Shown piece by piece: positions 22,146 through 33,838 of a stretch of 64,000 nucleotides of DNA. Each line of letters begins with the position of its first letter. Within the stretch, counting starts at the first letter, position 1. A program made the position numbers and the translations under genes. This DNA comes from Amblyomma americanum. Lineage: Eukaryota > Arthropoda > Arachnida > Ixodida > Ixodidae. Under the pieces are notes generated by a model. It made no database searches, was not told the DNA's origin, and saw only the letters and a program-made list of their open reading frames with translations. The stretch lies in assembly GCF_052857255.1 (NCBI RefSeq), contig NC_135500.1, positions 48,448,272 to 48,512,271 on the forward strand, in the 5' to 3' direction.

Positions 22146-22538
22146 GACTGTCCAATGTGCTGCTTTCGTGGGTATCTATGTTTTGCGTGAAAGCGAACCT
22201 TGAGAGTGTTCACCAGCGCCACCCTCGTCCATAGCGGTGGACGTAGCACGTCCTGTAATACCGCAAGAGTGACGTAGAACGTCATGTAACGGCGAGGGCG
22301 GAAACTGTGCGAGAACCCTCTTATGCTACCTATGGCATCAAGACTGCCAGAACAAAGACCCCCGTTAGGATATTAGCAGAAAAGGCAAATGAAATGAGGG
22401 GCTCGTTTGACAAACATATAAAGGAAGACAACAGTCACCGAAACCAAGGTGCATAGAGGAATGTTTTCTTTTTTTAATTTCTAATGTCAATCAATTTGTT
22501 TAAAGAAAATTATTTATAAACCAGCAGAAAACCAACCA

Positions 22539-22612
22539 TGTCGCCGGTTGGATCCGAACCCACAACCTCCGAATATCGCGTCCAGTGCTCTTACCAACTG
22601 AGCTACGGCGAC
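22539..22612 (-). tRNA. tRNA-like copy 49 (type B), anticodon CGA
   Basis: Mismatches as in copy 2. T4. Confidence 0.6.
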
Positions 22613-23007
22613 GGCTGTCCAATCTGCTGCTTTGGTGGGTATCTATGTTTTGCGTGTAAGCGAACCTTGAAAGTGTTCACCAGCGTCACCCTCGTCCATA
22701 GCGGTGGACGTAGCACGTCCTGTAATACCGCATGTGTGACGTAGAACGTCATGTAACGGCGAGGGCGAAAACTGTGCGAGAGCCCTCTTATGCTACCTAT
22801 GACATCAAGACTGCCAGAACGAAGACCCCCGTTAAGCTATCAGCAGACAAAGCAAATGAAATAAGGGCTCGTTTGACAAACATATGAAGGAAGACAACAG
22901 TCACCGGAACCAAGGTGCATAGGGGAGTGTTTTCTTTTTTTTTAATTTCGAATGCTAATCAATTTGTCTAAAGAAAATTATTTATAAACCAGCAGAAAAA
23001 ACAACCA

Positions 23008-23081
23008 TGTCGCCGGTGGGATCCGAACCCACAACCTCCGAATATCGCGCCCGGTGCTCTTACCAACTGAGCTACGGCGAC
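23008..23081 (-). tRNA. tRNA-like copy 50 (C/F hybrid unit), anticodon CGA
   Basis: G31 as in copy 3. T6. Confidence 0.65.
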
Positions 23082-23474
23082 GGCTGTCCAATCTGCTGCT
23101 TTCGTGGGTATCTATGTTTTGCGTGTAAGCGAACCTTGAGAGTGTTCACCAGCGCCACCCTCGTCAATAGCGGTGGACGTAGCACGTCCTGTAATACCGC
23201 AAGTTTGACGTAGAACGTCATGTAACGGCGAGGGCGGAAACTGTGCGAGAACCCTCTTATGCTACCTATGGCATCAAGACTGCCAGAACAAAGACCCCAG
23301 TTAGGATATTAGCAGAAAAGGCAAATGAAATGAGGGGCTCGTTTGACAAACATATAAAGGAAGACAACAGTCACCGAAACCAAGGTGCATAGAGGAATGT
23401 TTTCTTTTTTAATTTCTAATGTCAATCAATTTGTTTAAAGAAAATTATTTATAAACCACGCAGAAAACCAACCA
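23008..23474. repeat. Hybrid monomer C/F (copy 50)
   Basis: Begins with the type C anticodon stem (CCCGG on the plus strand), then carries the type F markers GTCAATAGCGG and GCAAGTTTGACG. Types D and E are skipped, so three units were lost here. Confidence 0.7.
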
Positions 23475-23548
23475 TGTCGCCGGTGGGATCCGAACCCACA
23501 ACCTCCGAATATCGCGTCCGGTGCTCTTACCAACTGAGCTACGGCGAC
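23475..23548 (-). tRNA. tRNA-like copy 51 (type G), anticodon CGA
   Basis: Arms as copy 7. T4. Confidence 0.7.
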
Positions 23549-23943
23549 GGCTGTCCAATCTGCTGCTTTGGTGGGTATCTATGTTTTGCGTGTAAGCGAA
23601 CCTTGAAAGTGTTCACCAGCGTCACCCTCGTCCATAGCGGTGGACGTAGCACGTCCTGTAATACCGCAAGTGTGACGTAGAGCGTCATGTAACGGCGAGG
23701 GCGAAAACAGTGCGAGAGCCCTCTTATGCTACCTATGACATCAAGACTGCCAGAACCAAGACCCCCGTTAAGCTATCAGCAGACAAAGCAAATGAAATAA
23801 GGGCTCGTTTGACAAACATATGAAGGAAGACAACAGTCACCGGAACCAAGGTGCATAGGGGAGTGTTTTCTTGTTTTTAATTTCGAATGCCAATGAATTT
23901 GTTTAGAGAAAATTAGATATAAACCAGCAGAAAAATGCAACCA

Positions 23944-24017
23944 TGCCGCCGGTGGGATCCGAACCGATAACCTCCGAATATCGCGTCCGGTGCTCTTACC
24001 AACTGAGCTACGGCGAC
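23944..24017 (-). tRNA. tRNA-like copy 52 (type H), anticodon CGA
   Basis: T-stem damage as in copy 8. T5. Confidence 0.5.
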
Positions 24018-24409
24018 GGCTGTCCAATCTGCTGCTTTCGCGGGTATCTATGTTTTGCGTGTAAGCGAACCATGAAAATGTTCACCAGCGCCACCCTCGT
24101 CCATAGCGGTGGACGTAGCACGTCCTGCAATACCGCTAGTGTGACGTAGAACGTCATATAACGGCGAGGGCGGAAATTGTGCGAGAGCCCTCTTATGCTA
24201 CCTATCGCATCAAGACTGCCAGATCCAAGACCCCCGTTAAGCTATTAGCAGAAAAGGCAAATGAAATGAGGGACTCGTTTGACAAACATATGAAGGAAGA
24301 CAACAGTCACCGAAACCAAGGTGCATAGGGGAATGTTTTTTTTTTATTTCTAATGCCAATCAATTTGTTTAAAGAAAATTACTTATAAACCAGCAGAAAA
24401 AAGCAACCA

Positions 24410-24483
24410 TGCCACCGGTGGGATCCGAACCCACAACCTCCGAATATCGCGTCCGGTGCTCTTACCACCTGAGCTATGGCGAC
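24410..24483 (-). tRNA. tRNA-like copy 53 (type I), anticodon CGA
   Basis: Pair 7-66 lost as in copy 9. T6. Confidence 0.55.
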
Positions 24484-24878
24484 GACTGTCCAATGTGCTG
24501 CTTTCGTGGGTATCTATGTTTTGCGTGAAAGCGAACCTTGAGAGTGTTCACCAGCGCCACCCTCGTCCATAGCGGTGGACGTAGCACGTCCTGTAATACC
24601 GCAAGTGTGACGTAGAACGTCATGTAACGGCGAGGGCGGAAACTGTGCGAGAGCCCTCTCATGCTACCTATGGCATCAAGACTGCCAGAACCAAGACCCC
24701 TGTTAAGCTATTAGCAGGCAAGGCAAATGAAATGAGGGGCTCGTTTGAAAAACATATGAAGGAAGACAACAGCCACCGAAACCAAGGTGCATAGGGGAAT
24801 GTTTTCTTTTTTTCAATTTCTAATGCCAATCATTTTGTTTAAAGAAAATTACTTATAAACCAGCAGAAAAAGCAACCA

Positions 24879-24952
24879 TGCCGCCGGTGGGATCCGAACC
24901 CACAACCTCCGAATATCGCGTCCGGTGCTCGTACCAACTCAGCTACGGCGAC
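24879..24952 (-). tRNA. tRNA-like copy 54 (type J), anticodon CGA
   Basis: D-stem change as in copy 10. T5. Confidence 0.55.
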
Positions 24953-25346
24953 GGCTGTCCAATCTGCTGCTTTCGTGGGTATCTATGTTTTGCGTGTAAG
25001 TGAACCTTGAAAGTGTTCACCAGCGCCACCCTCGTCCATAGCGGTGGACGTAGCACTTCCTGTAATACCGCAAGTGTGACGTAGAACGTCATGTAACTGC
25101 GAGGGCGGAAACTGTGCCAGAACCCTCTTATGCTACCTATGGCATCAAGACTGCCAGAACCAAGACACCCATTAAGCTTTCAGCAGACAAAGCAAATGAA
25201 ATGAGGGGCTCGTTTGACAAACATATGAAGGAAGACAACAGTCACCGGAACCAAGGTGCATAGGGGAGTGTTTTCTTTTTTTTTCTTTCGAATGCCAATC
25301 AATTTGTCTAAAGAAAGTTACTTATAAACCAGCAGAAAAACAACTA

Positions 25347-25420
25347 TGTCGCCGGTGCGATCCGAACCCACAACCTCCGAATATCGCGTCCGGTGCTCTT
25401 ACCAACTGAGCTACGGCCAC
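25347..25420 (-). tRNA. tRNA-like copy 55 (type K), anticodon CGA
   Basis: Mismatches as in copy 11. T5. Confidence 0.5.
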
Positions 25421-25813
25421 GGCTGTCCAATCTGCTGCTTTCGTGGGTATCTATGTTTTACGTGTAAGCGAACCTTGAAAATGTTCACCAGCGCCACCCT
25501 CGTCCATAGCGGTGGACGTAGCACGTCCTGTAATACCGCAAGTGTGACGTAGAACGTCATGTAACGGCGAGGGCGGAAACTGTGCGAGAACGCTCTTATG
25601 CTACCTATGGCATCAAGACTGCCAGAACAAAGACCCCCGTTAGGATATTAGCAGAAAAGGCAAATGAAATGAGGGGCTCGTTTGACAAACATATGAAGGA
25701 AGACAACAGTCACCGAAACCAAGGTGCATAGAGGAATGTTTTCATTTTTTAATTTCTAATGGCAATCAATTTGTTTAAAGAAAATTACTTATAAACCAGC
25801 AGAAAAACAACCA

Positions 25814-25887
25814 TGTCGCCGGTGGGATCCGAACCCACAACCTCCGAATATCGCGTCCGGTGCTCTTACCAACTGAGCTACGGCGAC
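25814..25887 (-). tRNA. tRNA-like copy 56 (type L), anticodon CGA
   Basis: Arms as copy 12. T5. Confidence 0.7.
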
Positions 25888-26282
25888 GGCTGTCCAATCT
25901 GCTGCTTTCGTGGGTATCTATGTTTTGCGTGCAAGCGAACCATGAAAATGTTCACCAGCGCCACCCTCGTCCATAGCGGTGGACGTAGCACGTCCTGCAA
26001 TACCGCTAGTGTGACGTAGAACGTCATATAACGGCGAGGGCGGAAATTGTGCGTGAGCCCTCTTATGCTACCTATGGCATCAAGACTGCCAGATCCAAGA
26101 CCCCCGTTAAGCTATTAGCAGAAAAGGCAAATGAAATGAGGGACTCGTTTGACAAACATATGAAGGAAGACAACAGTCACCGAAACCAAGGTGCATAGGG
26201 GAATGTTTTCTTTTTTTTATTTCTAATGCCAATCAATTTGTTTAAAGAAAATTACTTATAAACCAGCAGAAAAAAGCAACCA

Positions 26283-26356
26283 TGCCACCGGTGGGATCCG
26301 AACCCACAACCTCCGAATATCGCGTCCGGTGCTCTTACCACATGAGCTATGGCGAC
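26283..26356 (-). tRNA. tRNA-like copy 57 (type M), anticodon CGA
   Basis: Defects as in copy 13. T6. Confidence 0.5.
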
Positions 26357-26749
26357 GACTGTCCAATGTGCTGCTTTCGTGGGTATCTATGTTTTGCGTG
26401 AAAGCGAACCTTGAGAGTGTTCACCAGCGCCACCCTCGTCCATAGCGGTGGACGTAGCACGTCCTGTAATACCGCAAGTGTGACGTAGAACGTCATGTAA
26501 CGGCGAGGGCGGAAACTGTGCGAGAACCCTCTTATGCTACCTATGGCATCAAGACTGCCAGAACAAAGACCCCCGTTAGGATATTAGCAGAAAAGGCAAA
26601 TGAAATGAGGGGCTCGTTTGACAAACATATGAAGGAAGACAACAGTCACCGAAACCAAGGTGCATAGAGGAATGTTTTCTTTTATTAATTTCTAATGTCA
26701 ATCAATTTGTTTAAAGAAAATTATTTATAAACCAGCAGAAAACCAACCA

Positions 26750-26823
26750 TGTCGCCGGTGGGATCCGAACCCACAACCTCCGAATATCGCGTCCGGTGCT
26801 CTTACCAACTGAGCTACGGCGAC
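26750..26823 (-). tRNA. tRNA-like copy 58 (type N), anticodon CGA
   Basis: G58 version, as copy 45. T4. Confidence 0.7.
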
Positions 26824-27214
26824 GGCTGTCCAATCTGCTGCTTTGGCTGGTATCTATGTTTTGCGTGTAAGCGAACCTTGAAAGTGTTCACCATCGTCAC
26901 CCTCGTCCATAGCGGTGGACGTAGCACGTCCTGTAATACCGCAAGTGTGACGTAGAACGTCATGTAACGGCGAGAGCGAAAACTGTGCGAGAGCCCTCTT
27001 ATGCTACCTATGACATCAAGACTGCCAGAACCAAGACCCCCGTTAAGCTATCAGCAGACAAAGCAAATGAAATAAGGGCTCGTTTGACAAACATATGAAG
27101 GAAGACAACAGTCACCGGAACCAAGGTGCATAGAGGAATGTTTTCTTTTTTTAATTTCTAATGCCAATCAATTTGTTTTAAGGAAATACTTATAAACCAG
27201 CAGAAAAACAACCA

Positions 27215-27288
27215 TGTCGCCGGTGGGATCCGAACCCACAACCTCCGAATATCGCGTCCGGTGCTCTTACCAACTGAGCGACGGCGAC
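27215..27288 (-). tRNA. tRNA-like copy 59 (O hybrid unit), anticodon CGA
   Basis: As copy 15 except base 8 is C (GTCGCCGTCGCTC start), altering the A box. T5. Confidence 0.6.
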
Positions 27289-27680
27289 GGCTGTCCAATC
27301 TGCTGCTTTCGTGGGTATCTATGTTTTGCGTGTAAGCGAACCATGAAAATGTTCACCAGCGCCACCCTCGTCCATAACGGTGGACGTAGCACGTCCTGCA
27401 ATACCGCAAGTGTGACGTAGAACGTCATGTAACGGCGAGGGCGGAAACTGTGCGAGAACCCTCTTATGCTACCTATGACATCAAGACTGCCAGAACCAAG
27501 ACCCCCGTTAAGCTATCAGCAGACAAAGCAAATGAAATAAGGGCTCGTTTGACAAACATATGAAGGAAGACAACAGTCACCGAAACCAAGGTGCATAGAG
27601 GAATGTTTTCTTTTATTAATTTCTAATGTCAATCAATTTGTTTAAAGAAAATTATTTATAAACCAGCAGAAAACCAACCA

Positions 27681-27754
27681 TGTCGCCGGTGGGATCCGAA
27701 CCCACAACCTCCGAATATCGCGTCCGGTGCTCTTACCAACTGAGCTACGGCGAC
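27681..27754 (-). tRNA. tRNA-like copy 60 (N/O hybrid unit), anticodon CGA
   Basis: Arms as copy 45. T4. Confidence 0.7.
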
Positions 27755-28149
27755 GGCTGTCCAATCTGCTGCTTTGGCTGGTATCTATGTTTTGCGTGTA
27801 AGCGAACCTTGAAAGTGTTCACCATCGTCACCCTCGTCCATAGCGGTGGACGTAGCACGTCCTGTAATACCGCAAGTGTGACGTAGAACGTCATATAACG
27901 GCGAGGGCGGAAATTGTGCGAGAGCCCTCTTATGCTACCTATGGCATCAAGACTGCCAGATCCAAGACCCCCGTTAAGCAATTAGCAGAAAAGGCAAATG
28001 AAATGAGGGACTCGTTTGACAAACATATGAAGGAAGACAACAGTCACTGAAACCAAGGTGCATAGGGGAATGTTTTCTTTTTTTAATTTCTAATGCCAAT
28101 CAATTTGTTTAAAGAAAATTAGATATAAACCAGCAGAAAAAAGCAACCA

Positions 28150-28223
28150 TGCCACCGGTGGGATCCGAACCCACAACCTCCGAATATCGCGTCCGGTGCT
28201 CTTACCACCTGAGCTACGGCGAC
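28150..28223 (-). tRNA. tRNA-like copy 61 (type A), anticodon CGA
   Basis: Arms as copy 1. T6. Confidence 0.7.
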
Positions 28224-28616
28224 GACTGTCCAATGTGCTGCTTTCGTGGGTATCTATGTTTTGCGTGTAAGCGAACCTTGAGAGTGTTCACCAGCGCCAC
28301 CCTCGTCAATAGCGGTGGACGTAGCACGTCCTGTAATACCGCAAGTGTGACGTAGAACGTCATGTAACGGCGAGGGCGGAAACTGTGCGAGAACCCTCTT
28401 ATGCTACCTATGGCATCAAGACTGCCAGAACAAAGACCCCCGTTAGGATATTAGCAGAAAAGGCAAATGAAATGAGGGGCTCGTTTGACAAACATATAAA
28501 GGAAGACAACAGTCACCGAAACCAAGGTGCATAGAGGAATGTTTTCTTTTTTTAATTTCTAATGTCAATCAATTTGTTTAAAGAAAATTATTTATAAACC
28601 AGCAGAAAACCAACCA

Positions 28617-28690
28617 TGTCGCCGGTTGGATCCGAACCCACAACCTCCGAATATCGCGTCCAGTGCTCTTACCAACTGAGCTACGGCGAC
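28617..28690 (-). tRNA. tRNA-like copy 62 (type B), anticodon CGA
   Basis: Mismatches as in copy 2. T4. Confidence 0.6.
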
Positions 28691-29085
28691 GGCTGTCCAA
28701 TCTGCTGCTTTGGTGGGTATCTATGTTTTGCGTGTAAGCGAACCTTGAAAGTGTTCACCAGCATCACCCTCGTCCATAGCGGTGGACGTAGCACGTCCTG
28801 TAATACCGCATGTGTGACGTAGAACGTCATGTAACGGCGAGGGCGAAAACTGTGCGAGAGCCCTCTTATGCTACCTATGACATCAAGACTGCCAGAACGA
28901 AGACCCCCGTTAAGCTATCAGCAGACAAAGCAAATGAAATAAGGGCTCGTTTGACAAACATATGAAGGAAGACAACAGTCACCGGAACCAAGGTGCATAG
29001 GGGAGTGTTTTCTTTTTTTTTAATTTCGAATGCTAATCAATTTGTCTAAAGAAAATTATTTATAAACCAGCAGAAAAAACAACCA

Positions 29086-29159
29086 TGTCGCCGGTGGGAT
29101 CCGAACCCACAACCTCCGAATATCGCGCCCGGTGCTCTTACCAACTGAGCTACGGCGAC
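29086..29159 (-). tRNA. tRNA-like copy 63 (type C), anticodon CGA
   Basis: G31 as in copy 3. T6. Confidence 0.65.
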
Positions 29160-29554
29160 GGCTGTCCAATCTGCTGCTTTCGTGGGTATCTATGTTTTGC
29201 GTGCAAGCGAACCTAGAGAGTGTTCACCAGCGCCCCACTCGTCCATAGCGGTAGACGTAGCACGTCCTGTAATACCGCAAGTGTGACGTAGAACGTGCAG
29301 TAACGGCGAGGGCGGAAACTGTGCGAGAGCCCTCTCATGCTACCTATGACATCAAGACTGCCAGAACCAAGACCCCTGTTAAGCTATTAGCAGAAAAGGC
29401 AAATGAAATGAGGGGCTCGTTTGACAAACATATGAAGGAAGACAACAGTCACCGAAACCAAGGTGCATAGGGGAATGTTTTCTTTTTTTAATTTCTAATG
29501 CCAATCAATTTGTTTAAAGAAAATTAGATATAAACCAGCAGAAAAATGCAACCA

Positions 29555-29628
29555 TGCCGCCGGTGGGATCCGAACCCACAACCTCCGAATATCGCGTCCG
29601 GTGCTCTTACCAACTGAGCTACGGCGAC
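29555..29628 (-). tRNA. tRNA-like copy 64 (type D), anticodon CGA
   Basis: Arms as copy 4. T5. Confidence 0.7.
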
Positions 29629-30021
29629 GGATGTCCAATCTGCTGCTTTCGTGGGTATCTATGTTTTGCGTGTAAGCGAACCATGAAACTGTTCACCAGC
29701 GCCACCCTCGTCCATAGCGGTGGACGTAGCACGTCCTGCAATACCGCTAGTGTGACGTAGAACGTCATATAACGGCGAGGGCGGAAATTGTGCGAGAGCC
29801 CTCTTATGCTACCTATGGCATCAAGACTGCCAGATCCAAGACCCCCGTTAAGCTATTAGCAGAAAAGGCAAATGAAATGAGGGACTCGTTTGACAAACAT
29901 ATGAAGGAAGACAACAGTCACCGAAACCAAGGTGCATAGAGGAATGTTTTCTTTTTTTAATTTCTAATGTCAATCAATTTGTTTAAAGAAAATTATTTAT
30001 AAACCAGCAGAAAACCAACCA

Positions 30022-30095
30022 TGTCGCCGGTGGGATCCGAACCCACAACCTCCGAATATCGCGTCCGGTGCTCTTACCAACTGAGCTACGGCGAC
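30022..30095 (-). tRNA. tRNA-like copy 65 (type E), anticodon CGA
   Basis: Arms as copy 5. T4. Confidence 0.7.
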
Positions 30096-30489
30096 GGCTG
30101 TCCAATCTGCTGCTTTGGTGGGTATCCAATTTTTGCGTGTAAGCGAACCTTGAAAGTGTTCACCAGCGTCACCCTCGTCCATAGCGGTGGACGTAGCACG
30201 TCCTGTAATACCGCAAGTGTGACGTAGAACGTCACGTAACGGCGAGGGCGAAAACTGTGCGAGAGCCCTCTTATGCTACCTATGACATCAAGACTGCCAG
30301 AACCAAGACCCCCGTTAAGCTATTAGCAGAAAAGGCAAATGAAATGAGGGGCTCGTTTGACAAACATATGAAGGAAGACAACAGTCACCGAAACCAAGGT
30401 GCATAGAGGAATGTTTTCTTTTTTTAATTTCTAATGCCAATCAATTTCTTTTAAGGAAATACTTATAAACCAGCAGAAAAAAGCAACCA

Positions 30490-30563
30490 TGCCACCGGTG
30501 GGATCCGAACCCACAACCTCCGAATATCGCGTCCGGTGCTCTTACCACCTGAGCTACGGCGAC
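30490..30563 (-). tRNA. tRNA-like copy 66 (type F), anticodon CGA
   Basis: Arms as copy 19. T6. Confidence 0.68.
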
Positions 30564-30956
30564 GACTGTCCAATGTGCTGCTTTCGTGGGTATCTATGTT
30601 TTGCGTGTAAGCGAACCTTGAGAGTGTTCACCAGCGCCACCCTCGTCAATAGCGGTGGACGTAGCACGTCCTGTAATACCGCAAGTTTGACGTAGAACGT
30701 CATGTAACGGCGAGGGCGGAAACTGTGCGAGAACCCTCTTATGCTACCTATGGCATCAAGACTGCCAGAACAAAGACCCCCGTTAGGATATTAGCAGAAA
30801 AGGCAAATGAAATGAGGGGCTCGTTTGACAAACATATAAAGGAAGACAACAGTCACCGAAACCAAGGTGCATAGAGGCATGTTTTCTTTTTTAATTTCTA
30901 ATGTCAATCAATTTGTTTAAAGAAAATTATTTATAAACCACGCAGAAAACCAACCA

Positions 30957-31030
30957 TGTCGCCGGTGGGATCCGAACCCACAACCTCCGAATATCGCGTC
31001 CGGTGCTCTTACCAACTGAGCTACGGCGAC
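30957..31030 (-). tRNA. tRNA-like copy 67 (type G), anticodon CGA
   Basis: Arms as copy 7. T4. Confidence 0.7.
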
Positions 31031-31425
31031 GGCTGTCCAATCTGCTGCTTTGGTGGGTATCTATGTTTTGCATGTAAGCGAACCTTGAAAGTGTTCACCA
31101 GCGTCACCCTCGTCCATAGCGGTGGACGTAGCACGTCCTGTAATACCGCAAGTGTGACGTAGAGCGTCATGTAACGGCGAGGGCGAAAACAGTGCGAGAG
31201 CCCTCTTATGCTACCTATGACATCAAGACTGCCAGAACCAAGACCCCCGTTAAGCTATCAGCAGACAAAGCAAATGAAATAAGGGCTCGTTTGACAAACA
31301 TATGAAGGAAGACAACAGTCACCGGAACCAAGGTGCATAGGGGAGTGTTTTCTTGTTTTTAATTTCGAATGCCAATGAATTTGTTTAGAGAAAATTAGAT
31401 ATAAACCAGCAGAAAAATGCAACCA

Positions 31426-31499
31426 TGCCGCCGGTGGGATCCGAACCGATAACCTCCGAATATCGCGTCCGGTGCTCTTACCAACTCAGCTACGGCGAC
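31426..31499 (-). tRNA. tRNA-like copy 68 (type P), anticodon CGA
   Basis: T-stem and D-stem defects as in copy 36. T5. Confidence 0.45.
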
Positions 31500-31892
31500 G
31501 GCTGTCCAATCTGCTGGTTTCGTGGGTATCTACGTTTTGCGTGTAAGCGAACCTTGAGAGTGTTCACCAGCGCCACCCTCGTCCATAGCGGTGGACGTAG
31601 CACGTCCTGCAATACCGCAAGTGTGACGTAGAACGTCATATAACGGCGAGGGCGGAAATTGTGCGAGAACCCTCTTATGCTACCTATGGCATCAAGACTG
31701 CCAGAACCAAGACCCCTGTTAAGCTATTAGCAGAAAAGGCAAATGAAATGAGGGGCTCGTTTGACAAACATATGAAGGAAGACAACAGTCACCGGAACCA
31801 AGGTGCATAGGGGAGTGTTTTCTTTTTTTACTTTCGAATGCCAATCAATTTGTCTAAAGAAAGTTACTTATAAACCAGCAGAAAAACAACCA

Positions 31893-31966
31893 TGTCGCCG
31901 GAGGGATCCGGACCCACAACCTCCGAATATCGCGTCCGGTGCTCTTACCAACTGAGCTACGGCGAC
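31893..31966 (-). tRNA. tRNA-like copy 69 (type Q), anticodon CGA
   Basis: T-arm damage as in copy 37. T5. Confidence 0.4.
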
Positions 31967-32361
31967 GGCAGTCCAATCTGCTGCTTTCGTGGGTATCTAT
32001 GCTTTGCGTGTAAGCGAACCTAGAGAGTGTTCACCAGCGCCACACTCGTCCATAGCGGTGGACGTAGCACGTCCTGTAATACCGCAAGTGTGACGTAGAA
32101 CGTCTAGTAACGGCGAGGGCGGAAACTGTGCGAGAGCCCTCTCATGCTACCTATGGCATCAAGACTGCCAGAACCAAGACCCCTGTTAAGCTATTAGCAG
32201 AAAAGTCAAAAGAAATGAAGGACTCGTTTGACAAACATATGAAGGAAGACAACAGTCACCGAAACCAAGGAGCATAGGGGAATGTTTTCTTTTTTTAATT
32301 TCTAATGGCAATCAATTTGTTTAAAGAAAATTAGATATAAACCAGCAGAAAAATGCAACCA

Positions 32362-32435
32362 TGCCCCCTGTGGGATCCGAACCCACAACCTCCGAATATC
32401 GCGTCCGGTGCTCTTACCAACTCAGCTACGGCGAC
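32362..32435 (-). tRNA. tRNA-like copy 70 (type R), anticodon CGA
   Basis: Acceptor defect as in copy 38. T5. Confidence 0.4.
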
Positions 32436-32829
32436 GGCTGTCCAATCTGCAGCTTTCGTGGGTATCTATGTTTTGCGTGTAACCGAGCCTTGAGAGTGTT
32501 CACCAGCGCCACACTCGTCCATAGCGGTGGACGTAGCACGTCCTGTAATACCGCAAGTGTGACGTAGAACATCATGAAACGGCGAGGGCGGAAACTGTGC
32601 GAGAACCCTCTTATGCTACCTATGGCATCAAGACTGCCAGAACAAAGACCCCCGTTAAGCTATTAGCAGAAAAGGCAAATGAAATGAGGGGCTCGTTTGA
32701 CAAACATATGAAGGAAGACAACAGTCACCGAAACCAACGTGCATAGAGGAATGTTTTCTTTTTTTTAATTTCTAGTGCCAATCAATTTGTTTAAAGAAAA
32801 TTACTTATAAACCAGCAGAAAAACAACCA

Positions 32830-32903
32830 TGCCGCCGGTGGGATTCGAACCCACAGCCTCCGAATATCTCGTCCGGTGCTCTTACCAACTGAGCTACGGC
32901 GAC
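32830..32903 (-). tRNA. tRNA-like copy 71 (type S), anticodon AGA
   Basis: AGA anticodon and A58 as in copy 39. T5. Confidence 0.65.
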
Positions 32904-33298
32904 GGCTGTGCTATCTGCTGCTTTCGTGGGTATCTATGTTTTGCGTGTAAGCGAACCTCGAGAGTGTTCACCACCGCCACCCTCGTCCATAGCGGTGGAC
33001 GTAGCACGACCTGTAATACCGCAAGTGTCACGTAAAACTTCATGTAACGGCGAGGGCGGAAACTGTGCGAGAGCCCTCTCATGCTACCTATGGCATCAAG
33101 ACTGGCAGAATCAAGACCCCTGTTAAGCTATTAGCAGGCAAGGCAAATGAAATCAGGGGCTCGTTTGACAAACATATGAAGGAAGACAACAGTCACCGGA
33201 ACCAAGGAGCATAGGGGAGTGTTTTCTTTTTTTTCCTTTCGAATGCCAATCAGTTTGTCTAAAGAAAGTTACTTATAAACCAGCAGAAAAAACAACCA

Positions 33299-33372
33299 TG
33301 TCGCCGGTGGGATCCGAACCCACAACCTCCGAATATCGCGTCCGGTGCTCTTACCAACTGAGCTACGGCGAC
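33299..33372 (-). tRNA. tRNA-like copy 72 (type T), anticodon CGA
   Basis: Arms as copy 40. T6. Confidence 0.7.
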
Positions 33373-33764
33373 GGCTGTCCAATCTGCTGCTTTCGTATGT
33401 ATCTATGTTTTGCGTGTAAGCGAACCTAGAGAGTGTTCACCAGCTCCACCCTCGTCCGTAGCGGTGGACGTAGCACGTCCTGTAATACCGCAAGTGTGAC
33501 GTAGAACGTCATGTAATGGTGAGGGCGGAAACTGTGCGAGAAACCTCTTATGCTACATATGGCATCAAGACTGCCAGAACAAAGATCCCCGTTAAGCTTT
33601 TAGCAGAAAAGGCAAATGAAATGAGGGACTCGTTTGACAAACATATGAAGGAAGACAACAGTCACCGAAACCAAGGTGCATAGGGGAATGTTTTCTTTTT
33701 TTTATTTCTAATTCCAATCAATTTGTTTAAAGAAAAACTTATAAACCAGCAAAAAAAGCAACCA

Positions 33765-33838
33765 TCCCGCCGGTGGGATCCGAGCCCACAACCTCCGAAT
33801 ATCGCGTCCGGTGCTCTTACCAACTGAGCAACGGCGAC
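33765..33838 (-). tRNA. tRNA-like copy 73 (type U), anticodon CGA
   Basis: Defects as in copy 41. T7. Confidence 0.45.

Larger units (their letters stand above)
21603..22538. repeat. Hybrid monomers A/L and M/A (copies 47 and 48)
   Basis: Copy 47 has a type A head and a type L tail (GTGCGTGAGCCCTC). Copy 48 has a type M head and a type A tail (CATATAAAGGAAG) and is followed by B. Together they look like L-M inserted within an A unit by an out-of-register exchange. Confidence 0.7.
19266..25346. repeat. Higher-order block IV: K-O, A/L, M/A, B, C/F, G-J (13-mer)
   Basis: Order of 13 units: K L M N O, hybrid A/L, hybrid M/A, B, hybrid C/F, G H I J. It joins segments of block I in a new order, with three hybrid monomers at the joints. 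From type G on it runs parallel to block I at an offset of about 20,577 bp and continues into block V. Confidence 0.8.
25347..28149. repeat. Higher-order block V: K-N, O-hybrid, N/O hybrid (6-mer)
   Basis: K L M N repeat at 6,081 bp from block IV. Copy 59 begins as O and ends with an N-type tail; copy 60 begins as N and ends as O. The result is one extra N-like unit before type A restarts at copy 61, the footprint of a misaligned exchange of two units. Confidence 0.75.
27215..28149. repeat. Hybrid monomers O/N-tail and N/O (copies 59 and 60)
   Basis: Copy 59 is O-like up to about 27400, then has the N-type GACATCAAGACTG and CAGACAAAGC tail. Copy 60 is N-like until about 27880, then O-like (GCAATTAGCAG, CACTGAAACC). 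Exchanged tails show two reciprocal-looking switch points one unit apart. Confidence 0.7.
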
